Shown here: one piece after another, positions 30,801-40,037 of the stretch
Layout: each line of letters begins with the position of its first letter
How positions within the stretch are numbered: the stretch's first letter is position 1
DNA from: Schleiferiaceae bacterium
GTDB lineage: Bacteria; Bacteroidota; Bacteroidia; Flavobacteriales; Schleiferiaceae
Direction of reading: 5' to 3'
Assembly (NCBI GenBank): GCA_018401735.1
Contig: JAGYKI010000017.1
Location: 1 to 64,000 of the forward strand
DNA length: 64,000 bases
Position numbers and translations under genes: made by a program
The notes under the pieces: generated by a model
The model's database searches: none
What the model saw: the letters and a program-made list of their open reading frames with translations, nothing else
What the model was told of the DNA's origin: nothing

Positions 30801-31139
30801 GAGTTGCGTTTGCCCGTTGTGAGCTACTTTGCGAATCGTCCTATTCGTAACGACTTTTTACAAAATCTTATGATTGTTGGTTTCGCCGATGTAGGTACCG
30901 CTTGGAATGGACCTTCGCCTTATTCGAAAGAAAATGTGATTAATACCATTACCGTTCCTTTAGGTACTGGCGGACAAATAGTATTAGATAGCCAAAAGGA
31001 GCCGATTATTTTAGGCACAGGAGTAGGCTTGCGTAGTCGACTTTTCGGCTATTATGTGCGCGCCGATTGGGCTTGGGGAATTGAAGACGGTATCGTTTTA
31101 CCCAATGTCTTTTATATTTCTTTGAGTACTGATTTTTAA
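27837..31139 (+). CDS. TolB-like beta-propeller protein with N-terminal peptidase-MA-like domain and C-terminal surface-antigen-like barrel
   Basis: LNLPSWYMEGLISYLGDSW; WD/TolB repeats (DDGRFISYVDRRF, YAPNGKQFLLSAAKNGQSDIYVY); C-terminal barrel ending YYVRADWAWGIEDG...FYISLSTDF. Confidence 0.75.
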   Translation: MKKKYSNILFRLSFLLCFFASQQISAQFYYGIRQEYGKNRVQFNDFDWIFLRFDAFDVYFYRGNEELAENVARLTHKNLPRIESYLDAPLDERVQILVFNNLSDLKQSNVNSNEEDDYNTGGVTRISGSRLFVYFDGDYQNLEKTLKMGLTEVVLSNFLYGSFTQSLANSALLNLPSWYMEGLISYLGDSWNSDVDIKVRDGFYSKQYKRINSLTQLDARYAGHSFWYFIAQTYGDKIIRNIVYMSVVNRDIESGFLYILGKELDEITEDWKAFYADRYASTQTVNLKEKKSLIKSKKNHEITKIVASDDGRFISYVDRRFSQYKIYVFDRETNKKEKVYSGGYRIAQNTDYSYPLLAWHPNNTNLAIITEEKGGTNLSIYDSEKDELTTKPFFRFDKIISLEYAPNGKQFLLSAAKNGQSDIYVYTILNTKIQAITSDAYDDLHPTFISGGSRIVWSSNRPVDTLYPRSNKMFSTDNLDLFATDNRELRNDTVAIWRLTKSPLINEVASEELAPGLVGFYSNRSNVRRQHAVKIDSAIAYVDTTTHYDYFFSEYALSDNQFSLVDATYSKESGLSHSVYLQDGRYRIYENELPLQGLASSQAIRVKSKDIRLEGETPSSVPEENPNEVLEPLYYPGISRSQLSLNILNYSFQGERKVEESKKEEPNFERNLLLPAINPEDVVAQAEDEIEIPAVRNYFLSFFKDNFTVRFDNMFDNPQYQPFTGFVSGDILNQGFNMNFKLGAMDLMHDYRLVAGLRTTFSPLPGTSLAPNAEFIIGVADFKNRMDKFYTYTRRSQVQILALNNYRRLINNEFNYKVVYPFNPVASLHLSVGYRFDENIRLATDFNQIGESINYTDYAIARAAYIYDNTRKLGLNLYAGLRYKAFAEHYRNLTVSPTGLYTAGVDARHYLIIHRNFIWANRFAAGTSFGAEKLIYIMGGVDNDFSPNLDQSTPIARENNYIFQTLVTNMRGFFQNTRNGNTFAVVNSELRLPVVSYFANRPIRNDFLQNLMIVGFADVGTAWNGPSPYSKENVINTITVPLGTGGQIVLDSQKEPIILGTGVGLRSRLFGYYVRADWAWGIEDGIVLPNVFYISLSTDF

Positions 31140-31171
31140 TTTTGAGCCTTTGCTTGATCGGCTAGTATTCT

Positions 31172-31834
31172 TTAACCCAGTGCGTTTACACCAAAGGTTT
31201 TTTTCAGTAGGCTCTTACGGCCGATGCGTTTGGAGATGAAATCCTTTTCTAAATTCCAGCCACGAGCAGGGCTGTACTCGCGCCCATAAAAGATAATTTG
31301 CAGGTGTAATTTATTCCAGCACTCTTGGGGGAAAAGTCGTTTGGCGTCTTTTTCCGTTTGCTCCACCGATTTTCCATTGCTAAGATTCCAGCGAAACATC
31401 AGTCGGTGAATGTGCGTGTCGACCGGAAAAGCAGGAAAGCCAAAACCCTGACTCATTACTACTGAAGCGGTTTTATGGCCTACTGCTGGTAAGGCTTCTA
31501 AGGCCTGGAAATCTGCTGGAACCTCTCCATTATAGTTATTTATTAAAATACGGCTAAGACCATAAATACCTTTCGATTTCATAGGGCTAAGGCCACAAGG
31601 ACGAATAATTGCTTGAATTTCCTCTGGGCTTAATTTGGCCATATCGTATGGATTGTTGGCCTTTTTAAAAAGTAGGGGAGTAATCTTATTCACGCGCTCG
31701 TCCGTGCACTGAGCAGACAACAGAACCGCAATAAGCAGAGTGTAGGGGTCTTTGTGGTCGAGGGGAATAGGCGTTTCAGGATATAAATCCTCTAATGACT
31801 CAATTACAAATTCTACCTTTTCTCTCTTTGTCAT
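31172..31834 (-). CDS. nth: Endonuclease III
   Basis: LIAVLLSAQCTDERVNKITPLLF, LPAVGHKTASVVM, FPVDTHIHRL. The usual C-terminal FeS cysteine cluster is not evident. Confidence 0.93.
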   Translation of the reverse strand: MTKREKVEFVIESLEDLYPETPIPLDHKDPYTLLIAVLLSAQCTDERVNKITPLLFKKANNPYDMAKLSPEEIQAIIRPCGLSPMKSKGIYGLSRILINNYNGEVPADFQALEALPAVGHKTASVVMSQGFGFPAFPVDTHIHRLMFRWNLSNGKSVEQTEKDAKRLFPQECWNKLHLQIIFYGREYSPARGWNLEKDFISKRIGRKSLLKKTFGVNALG

Positions 31835-31913
31835 TTCGCTAACCTTTAGGGCGAACGAAAATAAGCTTTGTTAGGCAAAAATGGGCAGACTGCGCATCTG
31901 CGAAAGCAAAAAA

Positions 31914-31934
31914 AAGCCCCAAACAGTAGGGCTT
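31914..31934 (-). terminator. Rho-independent terminator downstream of dsbD-like gene
   Basis: AAGCCC-CAAACAGTA-GGGCTT preceded by an A-run. Confidence 0.75.
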
Positions 31935-31946
31935 AGTTTGTTACTT

Positions 31947-31993
31947 AACGTGAATTCGAGGTAAATCAGGCCTCAAACCCCTTGTAAATAGTG
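31947..31993 (+). repeat. Solo L-type end of dispersed repeat
   Basis: AACGTGAATTCGAGGTAAATCAGGCCTCAAACCCCTTGTAAATAGTG. Confidence 0.85.
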
Positions 31994-32002
31994 AAAATCG
32001 AA

Positions 32003-34117
32003 CTATTTCTTTTCAAACTTGGCTTGACCTTCTTCTAGCCAATCGACATATAATTGAATGTCGGGATCGTAAGCAGTAGAACCATTAATAGGCTGCATGC
32101 TTTCGTGGCCTAAGATCAGGTATTGCGGTTGCGAATTACTTTTAAAGTGTTCAATTTGGAAGTCGCTCCACTTGTTGCCAATGGTACGGATGTTTTTTCC
32201 AGTTACCGCACTAACATATTTTTCTTCCTCGGCTAGTTCTTCGCGCTCATCTACGTAAAGTGAAATTAGTACGAAATCGTTTTTAAGTAGCTCTAAAACC
32301 TTAGGGTCGCTCCAAACTTGCTCTTCCATCTTACGGCAGTTTACACAACCCCAACCGGTAAAATCGAGGAGAATGGGCTTCCCCACTTTTTTGGCATAAG
32401 CACGTCCTGTTTCGAAATCGTGGAAGCAATTGATATTGTGCGGACAATGATCGGGATCGGCGCCATCGGGAATTTCTTCGGTGCTACTCACAATGGTTGC
32501 TGCGCCACCACCGCCAATGCCATTAGGCGATTCACTGTAAAACATGGGAGGTGGAAAGCCACTAATCAACTTTAAAGGAGCACCCCATAAACCGGGAATA
32601 AGGTAGATGGTGAAACTTAAAGTAATAACGGCTAAAATTAATTTGAAAACCGAAACTTTATCACTCGGGCTATCGTGGGGCATTCTGAATTTGCCCAATA
32701 AATAAAGGGTTAGTAAGCTGAAAATAGCAATCCAAATAGCTAAGAACCATTCGCGTGGTAGAATTCCCGCCTGCCATACTAAGTCGGCTGTGCTTAGAAA
32801 TTTAAAGGCAAACGCTAATTCGATGAAGCCTAAAACCACCTTTACCGAATTTAGCCAGCCACCACTTTTGGGTAAAGAGTTTAGCCAGCCAGGGAAGGCG
32901 GCAAATAAAGCGAAAGGTAAAGCTAGGGCTAAACTAAAACCGAACATTCCGATTAAAGGTCCTTGAAAACCACCGCTAGCGGCTTCTACTAACAAGGTGC
33001 CAATAATAGGACCCGTACAAGAGAAGGAAACCAGCGCCAAAGTAAAGGCCATAAAAAAGATTCCTACAATACCGCCTTTATCAGAAGCTTGATCGCTTTT
33101 GTTAACCCAGCTGCTCGGTAAGGTAATTTCGAAGGCGCCAAAAAAGCTGATGGCAAAAACTACCAGCAGAACAAAAAATCCGAGGTTTACATAGGGATTG
33201 GTAGAGAAGGCATTAAGCGCATCGCTGCCAAAAGCCACCGTAATTAGTAAACCAAGCAGCGTGTAAAGTACAATAATGGCCAAACCGTAAATGATGGCAT
33301 TGGTAATACCTTTAGCGCGGGTTTTACTTTGCTTGGTAAAGAAACTCACGGTTAATGGGATCATGGGGAAAACGCAGGGCGTAAGTAAAGCTGCCAGTCC
33401 GCCTAAAAAGGCGAGTATGAAAATGCCGATCATAGAACGGCCACCTTCTTTTTTGCTATCCGTGTTTATTTCGCTCTCTGCCTCAGTGGCAACTGTTTCT
33501 TGCACTTCTTTTTCTGCGGCGTAGTCAATTTCTAGTTTTTCGCCCGGTACTTCTGTGGAATCTACTTCTTGTTGGGCCTCTTCGACTATTTCTACAGCAG
33601 TTTCAGGTTTTGTAGAGCCTTCGGTGGCGCTTGCCCCGTTGGTAGCAGGTTTGGGGTTTTTGGCTCCTTTTATTTTGAAAACGTGATCGGTGTATTCGGG
33701 GGGGAGGCAAGTAGCTTCGTTACAAGTTTGGTAAACAAATTCAGCTTTTACCTCGAAATCTTTAGTGCTTACTTTTTCAATTACCTGTTTAAATACCACC
33801 GTGCCTTCATGGTAGCTAAGGGTTTCTTTAAAGTTAGGGTCGTATTCGGTATGCGGTTCGGGCTCGGTTAAAGGGCCTGCTAATTTATAGTCACTACTGC
33901 TGGTAAAATTAAATTCTGAACCAATTATAAAAGAAGTGTCGGGTGTATTAATGGAGTACACGTGCCAGCCCTTATCAAGACTTACAATGGCGCGTAATTC
34001 TACTTTATTGTTAGCCAGTTCTCTGGCTTCAAAGCTTAAATCAACGGGTTCTAATATTTGCCCTTGAGCAAGAAAGCCGAGGCTTAAAAATGATAAAATG
34101 AGAATTATTGACCTCAT
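32003..34117 (-). CDS. dsbD: Thiol:disulfide interchange protein DsbD-like
   Basis: N-terminal DsbD alpha-like domain, CcdA-type TM region (GLAALLTPCVFPMIPLTVSFFTK), thioredoxin motif DFTGWGCVNCRKMEEQVW. Confidence 0.93.
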   Translation of the reverse strand: MRSIILILSFLSLGFLAQGQILEPVDLSFEARELANNKVELRAIVSLDKGWHVYSINTPDTSFIIGSEFNFTSSSDYKLAGPLTEPEPHTEYDPNFKETLSYHEGTVVFKQVIEKVSTKDFEVKAEFVYQTCNEATCLPPEYTDHVFKIKGAKNPKPATNGASATEGSTKPETAVEIVEEAQQEVDSTEVPGEKLEIDYAAEKEVQETVATEAESEINTDSKKEGGRSMIGIFILAFLGGLAALLTPCVFPMIPLTVSFFTKQSKTRAKGITNAIIYGLAIIVLYTLLGLLITVAFGSDALNAFSTNPYVNLGFFVLLVVFAISFFGAFEITLPSSWVNKSDQASDKGGIVGIFFMAFTLALVSFSCTGPIIGTLLVEAASGGFQGPLIGMFGFSLALALPFALFAAFPGWLNSLPKSGGWLNSVKVVLGFIELAFAFKFLSTADLVWQAGILPREWFLAIWIAIFSLLTLYLLGKFRMPHDSPSDKVSVFKLILAVITLSFTIYLIPGLWGAPLKLISGFPPPMFYSESPNGIGGGGAATIVSSTEEIPDGADPDHCPHNINCFHDFETGRAYAKKVGKPILLDFTGWGCVNCRKMEEQVWSDPKVLELLKNDFVLISLYVDEREELAEEEKYVSAVTGKNIRTIGNKWSDFQIEHFKSNSQPQYLILGHESMQPINGSTAYDPDIQLYVDWLEEGQAKFEKK

Positions 34118-34131
34118 AGGGAATAGGAAAA

Positions 34132-35448
34132 TTATAAAGTGCGAACAAAGTAAATGGTTTTGGTCGAATTAGTCACCCTATAACGATGATCAATACGATT
34201 TCCGACCAACCAAACAATATCGTCTCCACTGCAAAGAACATATTGTTCCTGTTTAGCAGAGCCGCTAATTTTAATGTCGTTTAAATAGTCGCTTACTTTT
34301 TTGCTTCCTGACAAGCCCAAAGGTTTAAATCGGTCGCCTGCCTGCCATGGCCGCAAAAGTAAGGGAAAGCTTAGTTTGTCGAAATCCAGCAAAGCGTCTT
34401 GGGAACTAGGAACCTCAGGGTAATTCTCTAGGGCCAATTTTTGAAACTCCAAATTGGCGCTGCTTTTAGTTTCTAGTGAAATTTGGTACGATTCTAAATC
34501 ACTAATCTCCTTTTTAGGACTTAAAAAGTACTGCCCTTCTTGATGATAAATTATGAAATTCTCGCTTTCTAAGCTTTTGCTATTTTCGCTTTGCCATAGT
34601 TTTTCTAAACTGGGGTAATCCCAAGGTCCTTTTTCCTCTAGCCAAAAACGCAATAAGCTAGGCCAATATGCTTTAGAACGCAAGTGTTTGGTATTTAGGG
34701 TTTCAATGGTTCCGGTCAAGTTTAGATGCGCCGCAAGCATCTCTTGTAAAAGTGCTTCAAAAGCGAAACTTTGTTCCCGTAAAAGCGCCAGACTGCGATT
34801 GGCCTTCGTTAAAAGATCCGTTTCAATTTCTTTCCATTGTGGAATTAGTTTTAAGCGGTATTTATTTCGCTGGTATTTTTCACTTAGGTTAGATGCGTCT
34901 TCACGCCAGCTTATTTTATGGCTTTTGGCATAGTTCTCTAGTTCCTTGCGAGTCAGGCCCAGAAGGGGTCTTAAATAGAAATCGCGTTTTTGAGGGATAC
35001 CTTTCAGTCCTTTTAATCCACCACTGCGGGTGAAATTAATCAGAAAGGTTTCCAAATTATCGTCCGCATGATGAGCGGTTAGTACAGCGCTAAATTTATG
35101 TTCAGTTTGAAGCTCCTCAAAATAGGAGTAGCGCAATTCGCGTGCTGCTTCTTGAATGGAGAGTTTTCTTTCATGCGCAAATTTTTTAGTATCGCATCTA
35201 CATAAGTAAAAAGGGACCTGTTGTTCTAGGGCGAAGTTTTCGCAAAATTTGGCATCTCCCTCTGAGGCTTCCCCGCGCAGCTGAAAGTTGACATGCACTA
35301 AAGAAAGTGGGTAGCCAAGAGCAATAAGGGCATGACTTAAAACAGTACTGTCTAAACCGCTACTAAAGGCCACTAAAAGGCGATCGTTTTTAGTTAGTCC
35401 TAATTCTTTTAGGCTGATGGCTAGTTTTTCAAGCATGGCTAGCGGCAA
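34132..35448 (-). CDS. tilS: tRNA(Ile)-lysidine synthetase
   Basis: LLVAFSSGLDSTVLSHAL PP-loop, VLTAHHADDNLETFLINFTRSGGLKGL. Confidence 0.95.
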   Translation of the reverse strand: MPLAMLEKLAISLKELGLTKNDRLLVAFSSGLDSTVLSHALIALGYPLSLVHVNFQLRGEASEGDAKFCENFALEQQVPFYLCRCDTKKFAHERKLSIQEAARELRYSYFEELQTEHKFSAVLTAHHADDNLETFLINFTRSGGLKGLKGIPQKRDFYLRPLLGLTRKELENYAKSHKISWREDASNLSEKYQRNKYRLKLIPQWKEIETDLLTKANRSLALLREQSFAFEALLQEMLAAHLNLTGTIETLNTKHLRSKAYWPSLLRFWLEEKGPWDYPSLEKLWQSENSKSLESENFIIYHQEGQYFLSPKKEISDLESYQISLETKSSANLEFQKLALENYPEVPSSQDALLDFDKLSFPLLLRPWQAGDRFKPLGLSGSKKVSDYLNDIKISGSAKQEQYVLCSGDDIVWLVGNRIDHRYRVTNSTKTIYFVRTL

Positions 35449-36700
35449 TTACTTTTTCAGCCTTCAGCAGGCATTCTTGGTATTCTTCCTCAGCGTTGCA
35501 GTGGATGGTGATGGCACCACCTACTTTTACTTCTGCTTTTTGTAGTTGGGAGGAATAGAGAATGGAACGGATAATAACATTAAAGTCGGCATCTCCCGTA
35601 GGGCTGATGTAACCTACTGAACCCGAGTACAGTCCACGATTAAAGTTTTCATGCTGGTCAATGAGCTGCATGGCGCTAATTTTGGGTGCGCCAGTCATGC
35701 TTCCCATGGGGAAGGAGGTTTCTAAAGCATCTATAAGATCGTATTGCGGGGCCAGTTCCGAACTAATTGTGCTAATCATTTGGTGCACGGCATTGAAGGT
35801 GTAGAGTCCAAAAAGTTCCTCCACTTTAACGGAGGCTTTAGCGGCGGTGCGACTAAGGTCGTTGCGCACGAGGTCTACAATCATCACGTTTTCCGCCCGC
35901 TCTTTTTCGGAAGCAAGTAGTCCCTGTTTACGCGCTTCATCTTCCTTTTCGGACTTGGCGCGTGGCGCGGTTCCTTTAATCGGTTGTGAGATTAATTTCG
36001 ACGCTTTTTTTTGTAAATACCTTTCGGGAGAAAAGCATAAAAGGTAGCGATCGCCCCAGCGATAAAAGCTAGTAAAAGGGGCCTTGTGTTTTTGGTTTAA
36101 CGCTACAAAAAGGGCAAAGGGATCTATTTCTTCCTGGGCATACCAAGCCTGGCAAAAGTTGATTTCGTAAATGTTTCCTGCTTGCAGTTCGCCTTTTAAG
36201 GCCGCAATATGTTTCAAGTACTGCGCTTTGCTTAAGCTCGCTTCAAATTTAGGGTGAGTAGGGTAAGGCGGCAACGTATTAATTGAAAGCGCGGCTTTTA
36301 GTTGCGCGGCATTTTTATATATATAAGATTGACAAATTACACTACTCTCTTGGGCGATAATTAATGTTTGGGGTACAAAAAAGGCTAAGTGAGGCCAGTT
36401 TAAAATGTCACAATTACGGCTATGTAAGTTTTCAATTTCATCTTTTAGAGGATAAGCTAAATGACCTAAAAGCCAATCTTCTTGTTCTTTCTTAAAGGCG
36501 CGAAGCTTAGCAAAGGAGTTCTCAGAACTTTCAAGGGCGGCTTTGCTTCCCCAACCTAATAACCAGTTAAATTGACTGTACTTATCACGATAGCCATTAG
36601 AGTCTAAAAGCTGGCAGTGCTCAGATTTTGCTGCTAACTGCAAAAGTTCGTCTTGTTTAAAAACATCTTGGTCAAGAGGAAAAGTATAGCGTGTTGTCAT
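35429..36700 (-). CDS. pabB: Aminodeoxychorismate synthase component I / anthranilate synthase family
   Basis: QPIKGTAPR, ENVMIVDLVRNDLSR, FPMGSMTGAPKISAMQLIDQHE. Confidence 0.9.
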   Translation of the reverse strand: MTTRYTFPLDQDVFKQDELLQLAAKSEHCQLLDSNGYRDKYSQFNWLLGWGSKAALESSENSFAKLRAFKKEQEDWLLGHLAYPLKDEIENLHSRNCDILNWPHLAFFVPQTLIIAQESSVICQSYIYKNAAQLKAALSINTLPPYPTHPKFEASLSKAQYLKHIAALKGELQAGNIYEINFCQAWYAQEEIDPFALFVALNQKHKAPFTSFYRWGDRYLLCFSPERYLQKKASKLISQPIKGTAPRAKSEKEDEARKQGLLASEKERAENVMIVDLVRNDLSRTAAKASVKVEELFGLYTFNAVHQMISTISSELAPQYDLIDALETSFPMGSMTGAPKISAMQLIDQHENFNRGLYSGSVGYISPTGDADFNVIIRSILYSSQLQKAEVKVGGAITIHCNAEEEYQECLLKAEKVIAASHA

Positions 36701-39700
36701 TAACGCAAATACTCTTTGAGATACACTTTCTTTAAAAGATTTTGGATAATCTTTAGGTTGATAGGTTTGGTAACATAATCATCCATGCCATCTTCCATAA
36801 ATTTTTCGCGGTCACCCTCCATGGCATTGGCCGTCATGGCAATAATTACCGGTCTTTTGTCGCCATACTTTTTTATAACCGCTTTGGTGGCCTCGCTGCC
36901 ATCCATTTCGGGCATTTGAATATCCATAAAAATGAGGTCGTAACTTTGTCGCTCTAGGGCTGTAAGAACCTCTAATCCATTGGCGGCAATGTCGGTATTG
37001 TAACCCATTTTCTGTAGGGTTAAAGTGGCAAGCTTCTGGTTTACGGCATTATCTTCTGCTAGTAAAATTCGCAGGGGATAGTTTTCGCCCAAATCGGAAA
37101 GCAATACTTCACGTTTCTCATGGATATCTTCCTTTTTAATTTTCGAATTACCAAAAATTTGATGCATACTGCTTAAAAGTTGCGAATGCTTAATGGGCTT
37201 CGTGAAGTAAAAGCTAAAAAGCTCTTCTTTTTCTTTTTTACTCAGGTCTGGATAAGCCGAGCTCAATATAATTATCGGTAAATCGGGTTTGGCTACTTTC
37301 AGTTTACGGGATAGTTCCACGCCGTCGAGAAAGGGCATTTCAAAATCTACTATTACTAATTCAAAATTTTGTTTTAAGGCCGTTTCTAAACCTATTCTGG
37401 GGTCACTTTCTTGGAAAACGTGAATACCCCAATTTTTAAACTGCCCGGCTAGAACCCTTAAATTAGTGTGATTGTCGTCGATGATTAAGGCATTGCGATT
37501 GCGTACGGAGTTAAGCATTTGCGATAACTCTTTGTCTTTTTGATTGCGAGCTCTAGTAGCTCTGATGGTGAAGTGGAAGGTAGAGCCCTGTCCAGGCTTA
37601 CTCTCTACCCAAATATCGCCACCCATCAAGCTGGCTAACCTTTGTGAAATAGCTAATCCTAAACCTGTTCCCCCATATTTGCGGGTAGTGGAAGAGTCTG
37701 CCTGACTAAAAGCTTTGAATAATTTCTTTTGCTGATCTACACTCATGCCAATGCCGGTATCTCGCACTGAAAAATGAATCACTAGGTCTGCGTTTTCCTC
37801 TTCTTCCAAAAGGGCTTTTACCTCAATTTCACCCCCTTCGGTAAACTTAATAGCATTGGAAATTAGGTTTATTAAAATTTGTCGCAAGCGCGTAATGTCG
37901 CCTTCAATATAATTGGGAATGCGTGAGCTGATGGAATAAATAAGTTCAAGGTCTTTCTCGGTTATTCTATTGGCGAGTAATTCAATCGCTTCTTCAACGC
38001 ATTGTTCTAATGAGAAAGGATATACTTCCAAACTCATGTTGCCCGCTTCAATTTTACTAAAGTCTAGGATATCGTTAATAATGGATAAAAGCGTATCTCC
38101 CGAAAGGCGAATGGTATTTACATAATCGAGTTGCTCTTTGTCTAGGTCGGTTTGTAATAGCAAGGAAGTCATGCCAATTACTCCATTCATGGGCGTGCGA
38201 ATTTCATGGCTCATGGTAGCTAAGAATTCACTTTTGGCAGTAGCGGCAACTTCGGCCGAATTTTTCGCTTCAATTAAGGCTTCCCTCGATAGGTTGGCTT
38301 CAATTTCCGCACCTAACCAACGCGACATTAACCGTAAGAGGTCAAGATCGTTTTCGGTAAAGGGGTAGGGCGATTCCTCGGGGCCGTTAAAATTAAGGGT
38401 CCCATAAATTTCATTTCCTACATAAATGGCAGTGCCTATGTAGCTTTTAATTACAAAGCTGTTATTATGAATAACATGAATGGGTGCACTTTTTAAATTA
38501 TTGAAACAGATGGCATCTCCTTTTTTAATAATCTTTTCTGAAAGAGTACCAGTTAGGGGAAGATTTAAAAGTTTAGAAGGAAGCAGGTTTCCTTCTGAAT
38601 ACATATCGATAGCCTCGTATCGTCCTTCATCGAGGAAGGCCTTGGCCATAATACCGTTGGGGAGTTTAAATCTTTGGGTTCCTAATTCGAGGAAAAGCCT
38701 TACTTTTTCTTTAAAGCTGAGGCTATTATTAGCCGAAATAGAGTAGAGCTTGCGAATCGCCTCTTCGTTTACGCGTAAATTTCGTTCGGCATTGCGTTTT
38801 TCTGTGACATCAATTAAAGTCCATACTACACCACGGGCAAAATTATGTCCACCAAACTCAATAATACGTTTTTCGCCGTTTTTCCGATACACGGGGAAGA
38901 GGAAGCTATTTATTTCCTTTTGAGAGAGAAAGGCTTGATATTGTTCATAGGTTTGATCAGAGGTATTGCGGTAAATCTTTTCAAAGAATTTATCGGTGGT
39001 ATCCAACTCTTCTGGCTGATAGCCTAAAATTTTACTCGTTGCCTTGTTGATGCGCAATTTATCTTCCTGCACCAAAATTGCTCCTACAGGAAGATTATCG
39101 ATTACACCTAAGAGTTCATTTTCACTTTCTTCTAGGCGCCTGCGTGCCAGTTCAAGTTCTTTTAAACGGTGGGTTAACTCACTTTCGTTCGATGCCAAAG
39201 CGGTGCGCTGCCGCTGCAGTTCATTGCTATATTCTTGCTCGTCCTCTAAAAGTTGTTTTAATTTTTTACCTGCTTCCCTCTCCGCTTTTAAGCTGCGCAT
39301 TTTTTCCTCATGCTCCTTACGATGCTGTTGAAAAATAGGAAGGAAAAAGATAATCGAAAGTATTACAAAAGTAAGCGACAAAATGATGAAGGCAATGCTA
39401 CTTAATTTTTTAGCCCGATCTGATTTAAAATTCTCATCCAAGCGATAAAGCGCCACAACTTGTTCTAAATAGTCGAGAACATAATCGCTTTCATTTAGGA
39501 TTTGTACCGCATATTCTTTGGCTTCATTGCTATTTATTTCGCCCTTGCAGTAGCTTGAGATTTTACTAGCCATGGCGAGATAGTTTTCACGAAGCTCATT
39601 TTTATTGGCATGTAATGAATCAACTTTTACCTTTATTTCGTCAGAAATTAGACCGTAAATTTCAGGCTCTAATAAGGCAAGTTGTTGTTGATTAAAGCTT

Positions 39701-39942
39701 TCAATACTACTTTTTAAATCGTCGCAATGACCTTGTAATTGAGCAACTTGGGTGTATTCCGTTATGTTGAGGGCTTCTTTGCTAATTCGCTGCGAAAGCA
39801 TTCTTTGTCTGCCCGCTAAATCGAGGCGCAAGGCATCCTTAGAACGATCAGCGTAAGCTTGCTCGAGAAATATGTAAAAGATAAAACTGAGAAATATTAT
39901 CAGTAATATGTAACTTAAGTAAGCCCACTTTAAATTGCGCAT
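36700..39942 (-). CDS. Hybrid sensor histidine kinase/response regulator (PilJ-like N-term sensor, PAS, GAF, HisKA, HATPase, two REC domains)
   Basis: [61 protein letters not shown]; two receiver motifs ([30 protein letters not shown]). Confidence 0.95.
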   Translation of the reverse strand: MRNLKWAYLSYILLIIFLSFIFYIFLEQAYADRSKDALRLDLAGRQRMLSQRISKEALNITEYTQVAQLQGHCDDLKSSIESFNQQQLALLEPEIYGLISDEIKVKVDSLHANKNELRENYLAMASKISSYCKGEINSNEAKEYAVQILNESDYVLDYLEQVVALYRLDENFKSDRAKKLSSIAFIILSLTFVILSIIFFLPIFQQHRKEHEEKMRSLKAEREAGKKLKQLLEDEQEYSNELQRQRTALASNESELTHRLKELELARRRLEESENELLGVIDNLPVGAILVQEDKLRINKATSKILGYQPEELDTTDKFFEKIYRNTSDQTYEQYQAFLSQKEINSFLFPVYRKNGEKRIIEFGGHNFARGVVWTLIDVTEKRNAERNLRVNEEAIRKLYSISANNSLSFKEKVRLFLELGTQRFKLPNGIMAKAFLDEGRYEAIDMYSEGNLLPSKLLNLPLTGTLSEKIIKKGDAICFNNLKSAPIHVIHNNSFVIKSYIGTAIYVGNEIYGTLNFNGPEESPYPFTENDLDLLRLMSRWLGAEIEANLSREALIEAKNSAEVAATAKSEFLATMSHEIRTPMNGVIGMTSLLLQTDLDKEQLDYVNTIRLSGDTLLSIINDILDFSKIEAGNMSLEVYPFSLEQCVEEAIELLANRITEKDLELIYSISSRIPNYIEGDITRLRQILINLISNAIKFTEGGEIEVKALLEEEENADLVIHFSVRDTGIGMSVDQQKKLFKAFSQADSSTTRKYGGTGLGLAISQRLASLMGGDIWVESKPGQGSTFHFTIRATRARNQKDKELSQMLNSVRNRNALIIDDNHTNLRVLAGQFKNWGIHVFQESDPRIGLETALKQNFELVIVDFEMPFLDGVELSRKLKVAKPDLPIIILSSAYPDLSKKEKEELFSFYFTKPIKHSQLLSSMHQIFGNSKIKKEDIHEKREVLLSDLGENYPLRILLAEDNAVNQKLATLTLQKMGYNTDIAANGLEVLTALERQSYDLIFMDIQMPEMDGSEATKAVIKKYGDKRPVIIAMTANAMEGDREKFMEDGMDDYVTKPINLKIIQNLLKKVYLKEYLR

Positions 39943-39998
39943 GCCAGGAAATATTCGACACTAAGCTACAATATTTATAGCTTGTTCTTTAAAATAAG

Positions 39999-40027
39999 AT
40001 AGGCAAGACTTAGCTCGTCTTGCCTAT
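39999..40027 (-). terminator. Putative terminator of lpdA
   Basis: ATAGGCAAGAC-TTAGCTC-GTCTTGCCTAT. Confidence 0.65.
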
Positions 40028-40037
40028 ACGCTAGAGG

